Shown: one piece after another, positions 6,072-7,393 of the stretch | Layout: each line of letters opens with the position of its first letter | Numbering within the stretch: the first letter of the stretch is position 1 | Assembly (NCBI GenBank): GCA_050943225.1 | Contig: JBMNOT010000101.1 | Span: forward strand, 1 to 7,393 | Origin: SZUA-584 sp050943225 | Lineage (GTDB): Bacteria > Bacillota > Clostridia > Christensenellales > SZUA-584 | Length of the DNA stretch: 7,393 nucleotides | Reading direction: 5' to 3' | The notes under the pieces: model-generated | What the model was told of the DNA's origin: nothing | Database searches by the model: none | Seen by the model: only the letters and a program-made list of their open reading frames with translations | Position numbers and translations under genes: made by a program

Positions 6072-6101
6072 CGACGTTTGTAATGACATTTTCCATAACA
6101 G

Positions 6102-6130
6102 ATTATATCACCGCTGAATCAAAATTTCAA
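6102..6130 (-). promoter_or_regulatory. Strong sigma-A promoter for the aldo/keto reductase gene
   Basis: TTGAAA (6130-6125, 5/6), 17 bases, then a perfect TATAAT (6107-6102) preceded by TG-A, an extended -10, on the minus strand. Transcription would begin near 6095 with a leader of about 52 bases. Confidence 0.75.
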
Positions 6131-6207
6131 TGCATCCATATATATTGCACGTATGTTCAATATGACGCCTATACATTTCTTAAATTTGCAATTTTCGGAA
6201 ACTGAAT

Positions 6208-6236
6208 ATGACCCGATACAACAGTTGTGATATAAT
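6208..6236 (+). promoter_or_regulatory. Extended -10 promoter for the YozE-like gene
   Basis: ATGACC (6208-6213, 4/6 of the -35), 17 bases, then a perfect TATAAT (6231-6236) with TG-A before it. Transcription would begin near 6243 with a leader of about 46 bases. It is back to back with the aldo/keto reductase promoter, with about 78 bases between the two -35 elements. Confidence 0.65.
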
Positions 6237-6288
6237 TTAAAAAGGTTGATATGTATCGTAATACCGTGCATGTTTGGGGAGGCACGAA

Positions 6289-6501
6289 ATGAATTTCTAT
6301 GACTGGATGATGCAGTATAAGGGCAAAAATACGCCACGCGGCATGCTGGCCGGTCTGATAGCTTTGCGGGAGAGCGAATTTCCCAAAGACGGTACGCGCG
6401 AAGAGATAAAGGCTTTTTTAAACCCCGGGAACACCTGCGACATTACATCCGACATATTCGATACCGTCTGGGAAAGCTATATCGCCGACACAAAGAAATA
6501 A
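6289..6501 (+). CDS. YozE/UPF0346-like small SAM-domain-like protein
   Basis: A 70-aa cytosolic protein beginning MNFYDWMMQYKG. The pattern FYDWMMQY (3-10), the middle ESEFPKD, and a C-terminal FDTVWESYIAD resemble the YozE_SAM_like family (B. subtilis YozE, about 74 aa), a small helical fold of unknown function. The family call rests on overall pattern and length because no catalytic motif exists. The ATG at 6289 is chosen over an in-frame TTG at 6274 because GGGGAGG (6276-6282) lies 6 bases before it and would overlap the upstream start. The gene stands alone: its own extended -10 promoter upstream and a terminator about 30 bases after the stop, shared with the convergent rRNA operon. Confidence 0.8.
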   Translation: MNFYDWMMQYKGKNTPRGMLAGLIALRESEFPKDGTREEIKAFLNPGNTCDITSDIFDTVWESYIADTKK

Positions 6502-6531
6502 ACCGACTGGTTTTGAATTCCTAAACAAAAG

Positions 6532-6560
6532 GAAAAAGCCCTATTTGAAGGGCTTTTCTT
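6532..6560. terminator. Bidirectional terminator between the YozE-like gene and the rRNA operon
   Basis: A 9-bp stem AAAAGCCCT/AGGGCTTTT (6534-6542 with 6549-6557) encloses a 6-base loop. On the plus strand the tail is TTTTCTT; on the minus strand it is the better TTTTTCCTTTTG. It therefore ends the leftward rRNA-tRNA transcript right after the tRNA and also the rightward YozE-like transcript. Confidence 0.85.
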
Positions 6561-6634
6561 GGCTCCCCAGGTTGGGTTTGAACCAACGACCCTCCGGTTA
6601 ACAGCCGGATGCTCTACCGCTGAGCTACTGAGGA
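6560..6634 (-). tRNA. tRNA-Asn (anticodon GUU)
   Basis: A complete 75-base cloverleaf with the 3' CCA encoded. The acceptor stem is TCCTCAG/CTGGGGA (one G-U pair), the D stem GCTC/GAGC, the anticodon stem TCCGG/CCGGA around loop CTGTTAA with anticodon GTT, a 5-base variable loop, and the T stem GTTGG/CCAAC around TTCAAAC. The discriminator is G. It follows the 5S gene by 9 bases and precedes the operon terminator, the common 5S-tRNA-Asn order in Bacillota. Confidence 0.98.
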
Positions 6635-6643
6635 ATATTTGAA

Positions 6644-6759
6644 TCCGGCAGCTACCTACCCTCCCAGGCCGTTTCCAGCCAAGTACTCTCGGCGTTTAAG
6701 GGCTTAACTTCTGTGTTCGGGATGGGAACAGGTGGATCCCCTTAGCTATCGCCACCGGA
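6644..6759 (-). rRNA. rrf: 5S ribosomal RNA
   Basis: About 116 bases, closed by a 9-bp terminal helix TCCGGTGGC/GCTGCCGGA (6759-6751 with 6652-6644, including two G-U pairs). The conserved CCCATCCCGAACACAGAAG and the GAGAGTACTTGG segment of 5S rRNA are plain. The ends may be off by one or two bases. It lies between the 23S gene and tRNA-Asn in the same direction. Confidence 0.97.
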
Positions 6760-6807
6760 AAGTATTAACTTTTTAATTCCCGCCGTATACCAGCTTAACC
6801 GTTATCT

Positions 6808-6836
6808 AATATACGACGCATCATGTGTTTTGTCAA
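6808..6836 (-). promoter_or_regulatory. Putative internal promoter for 5S rRNA and tRNA-Asn
   Basis: A perfect TTGACA (6836-6831), 17 bases, then TATATT (6813-6808, 5/6) on the minus strand, lying between 23S and 5S. Transcription would start near 6801, some 42 bases before 5S. If active it would supply 5S and tRNA-Asn independently of the main rRNA promoters. Confidence 0.5.
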
Positions 6837-6843
6837 TGTCCCT

Positions 6844-6864
6844 TTTTCAAGAGCTCATTGAAAA
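6844..6864. repeat. Perfect 7-bp hairpin in the 23S-5S spacer
   Basis: TTTTCAA (6844-6850) and TTGAAAA (6858-6864) enclose the 7-base loop GAGCTCA. No U-tract follows on the minus strand, so it is not a typical terminator. It could be a processing site or a weak pause just before the internal promoter. Confidence 0.45.
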
Positions 6865-6930
6865 CCGCATTTCGAAAAGAAGCAGCGCGTCTTAAGTACC
6901 AGACTTAAAGTCACCACAATTATCTTAGTG

Positions 6931-7393
<463 letters not shown>

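Larger units (their letters stand above)
6760..6930 (-). other. 23S-5S intergenic spacer
   Basis: About 170 bases, AT-rich compared with the rRNA genes and without a tRNA or ORF. It contains a hairpin (6844-6864) and a near-consensus promoter (6836-6808). The part next to 23S (6900-6930) should pair with sequence before 23S to form the RNase III processing stalk, but the other strand of that stalk lies outside the window. Confidence 0.8.

Noticed and set aside
6119..6337. Minus-strand open frame of 72 codons
   Set aside because: It covers the YozE-like gene start and both divergent promoters, and looks like translated AT-rich intergenic DNA.

Overview
This window looks like a chromosomal piece from a Bacillota (Firmicutes) genome, most likely a clostridial lineage with moderate to high GC. 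The evidence is strong AGGAGG-type ribosome binding sites, compact sigma-A promoters in AT-rich gaps, a VanW-domain envelope protein, an EFR1-type flavodoxin/ferredoxin fusion, a YozE/SAM-like protein and an rRNA operon ending 23S-5S-tRNA-Asn. I cannot name the species. Nothing in the window indicates a phage, transposon, CRISPR array or integron.

Layout: (1) Positions 1-3816 are a leftward block. Read in the direction of transcription it holds a possible 44-aa basic protein (3816-3682), a membrane glycosyltransferase with an N-terminal GT2 and a C-terminal GtrA domain (from about 3445 to 2375) ending in a textbook terminator, a secreted or anchored VanW-family protein (2198-702), and a YjbQ-family protein (576-160) with its own near-consensus promoter and terminator. 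A further leftward promoter lies at the left edge. (2) Position 4029 starts a rightward EFR1-family iron-sulfur flavoprotein. It is divergent from the small ORF, and the two -10 elements are close enough that the promoters should exclude each other. (3) A leftward aldo/keto reductase (6042-5098) converges on it. The hairpin between them terminates only the leftward transcript convincingly. (4) A small YozE-like gene (6289-6501) runs rightward into a bidirectional terminator that also ends the leftward rRNA operon. (5) The 3' end of a 23S rRNA (running off the right edge), a 5S rRNA and tRNA-Asn(GUU) occupy 7393-6560. The 23S-5S spacer contains a hairpin and an excellent internal promoter.

Functionally this is mostly ordinary housekeeping and envelope content, not a single system. 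The GT2-GtrA protein and VanW protein both point to cell-envelope work, and the EFR1 protein and aldo/keto reductase point to redox metabolism. I found no convincing new multi-gene system. The points most worth a second look are the unannotated 44-aa ORF with its mutually exclusive divergent promoters, and the apparent independent promoter for 5S-tRNA-Asn inside the rRNA operon. Promoter, terminator and hairpin calls were made by eye from hexamer matches and base pairing and are not supported by experiment.
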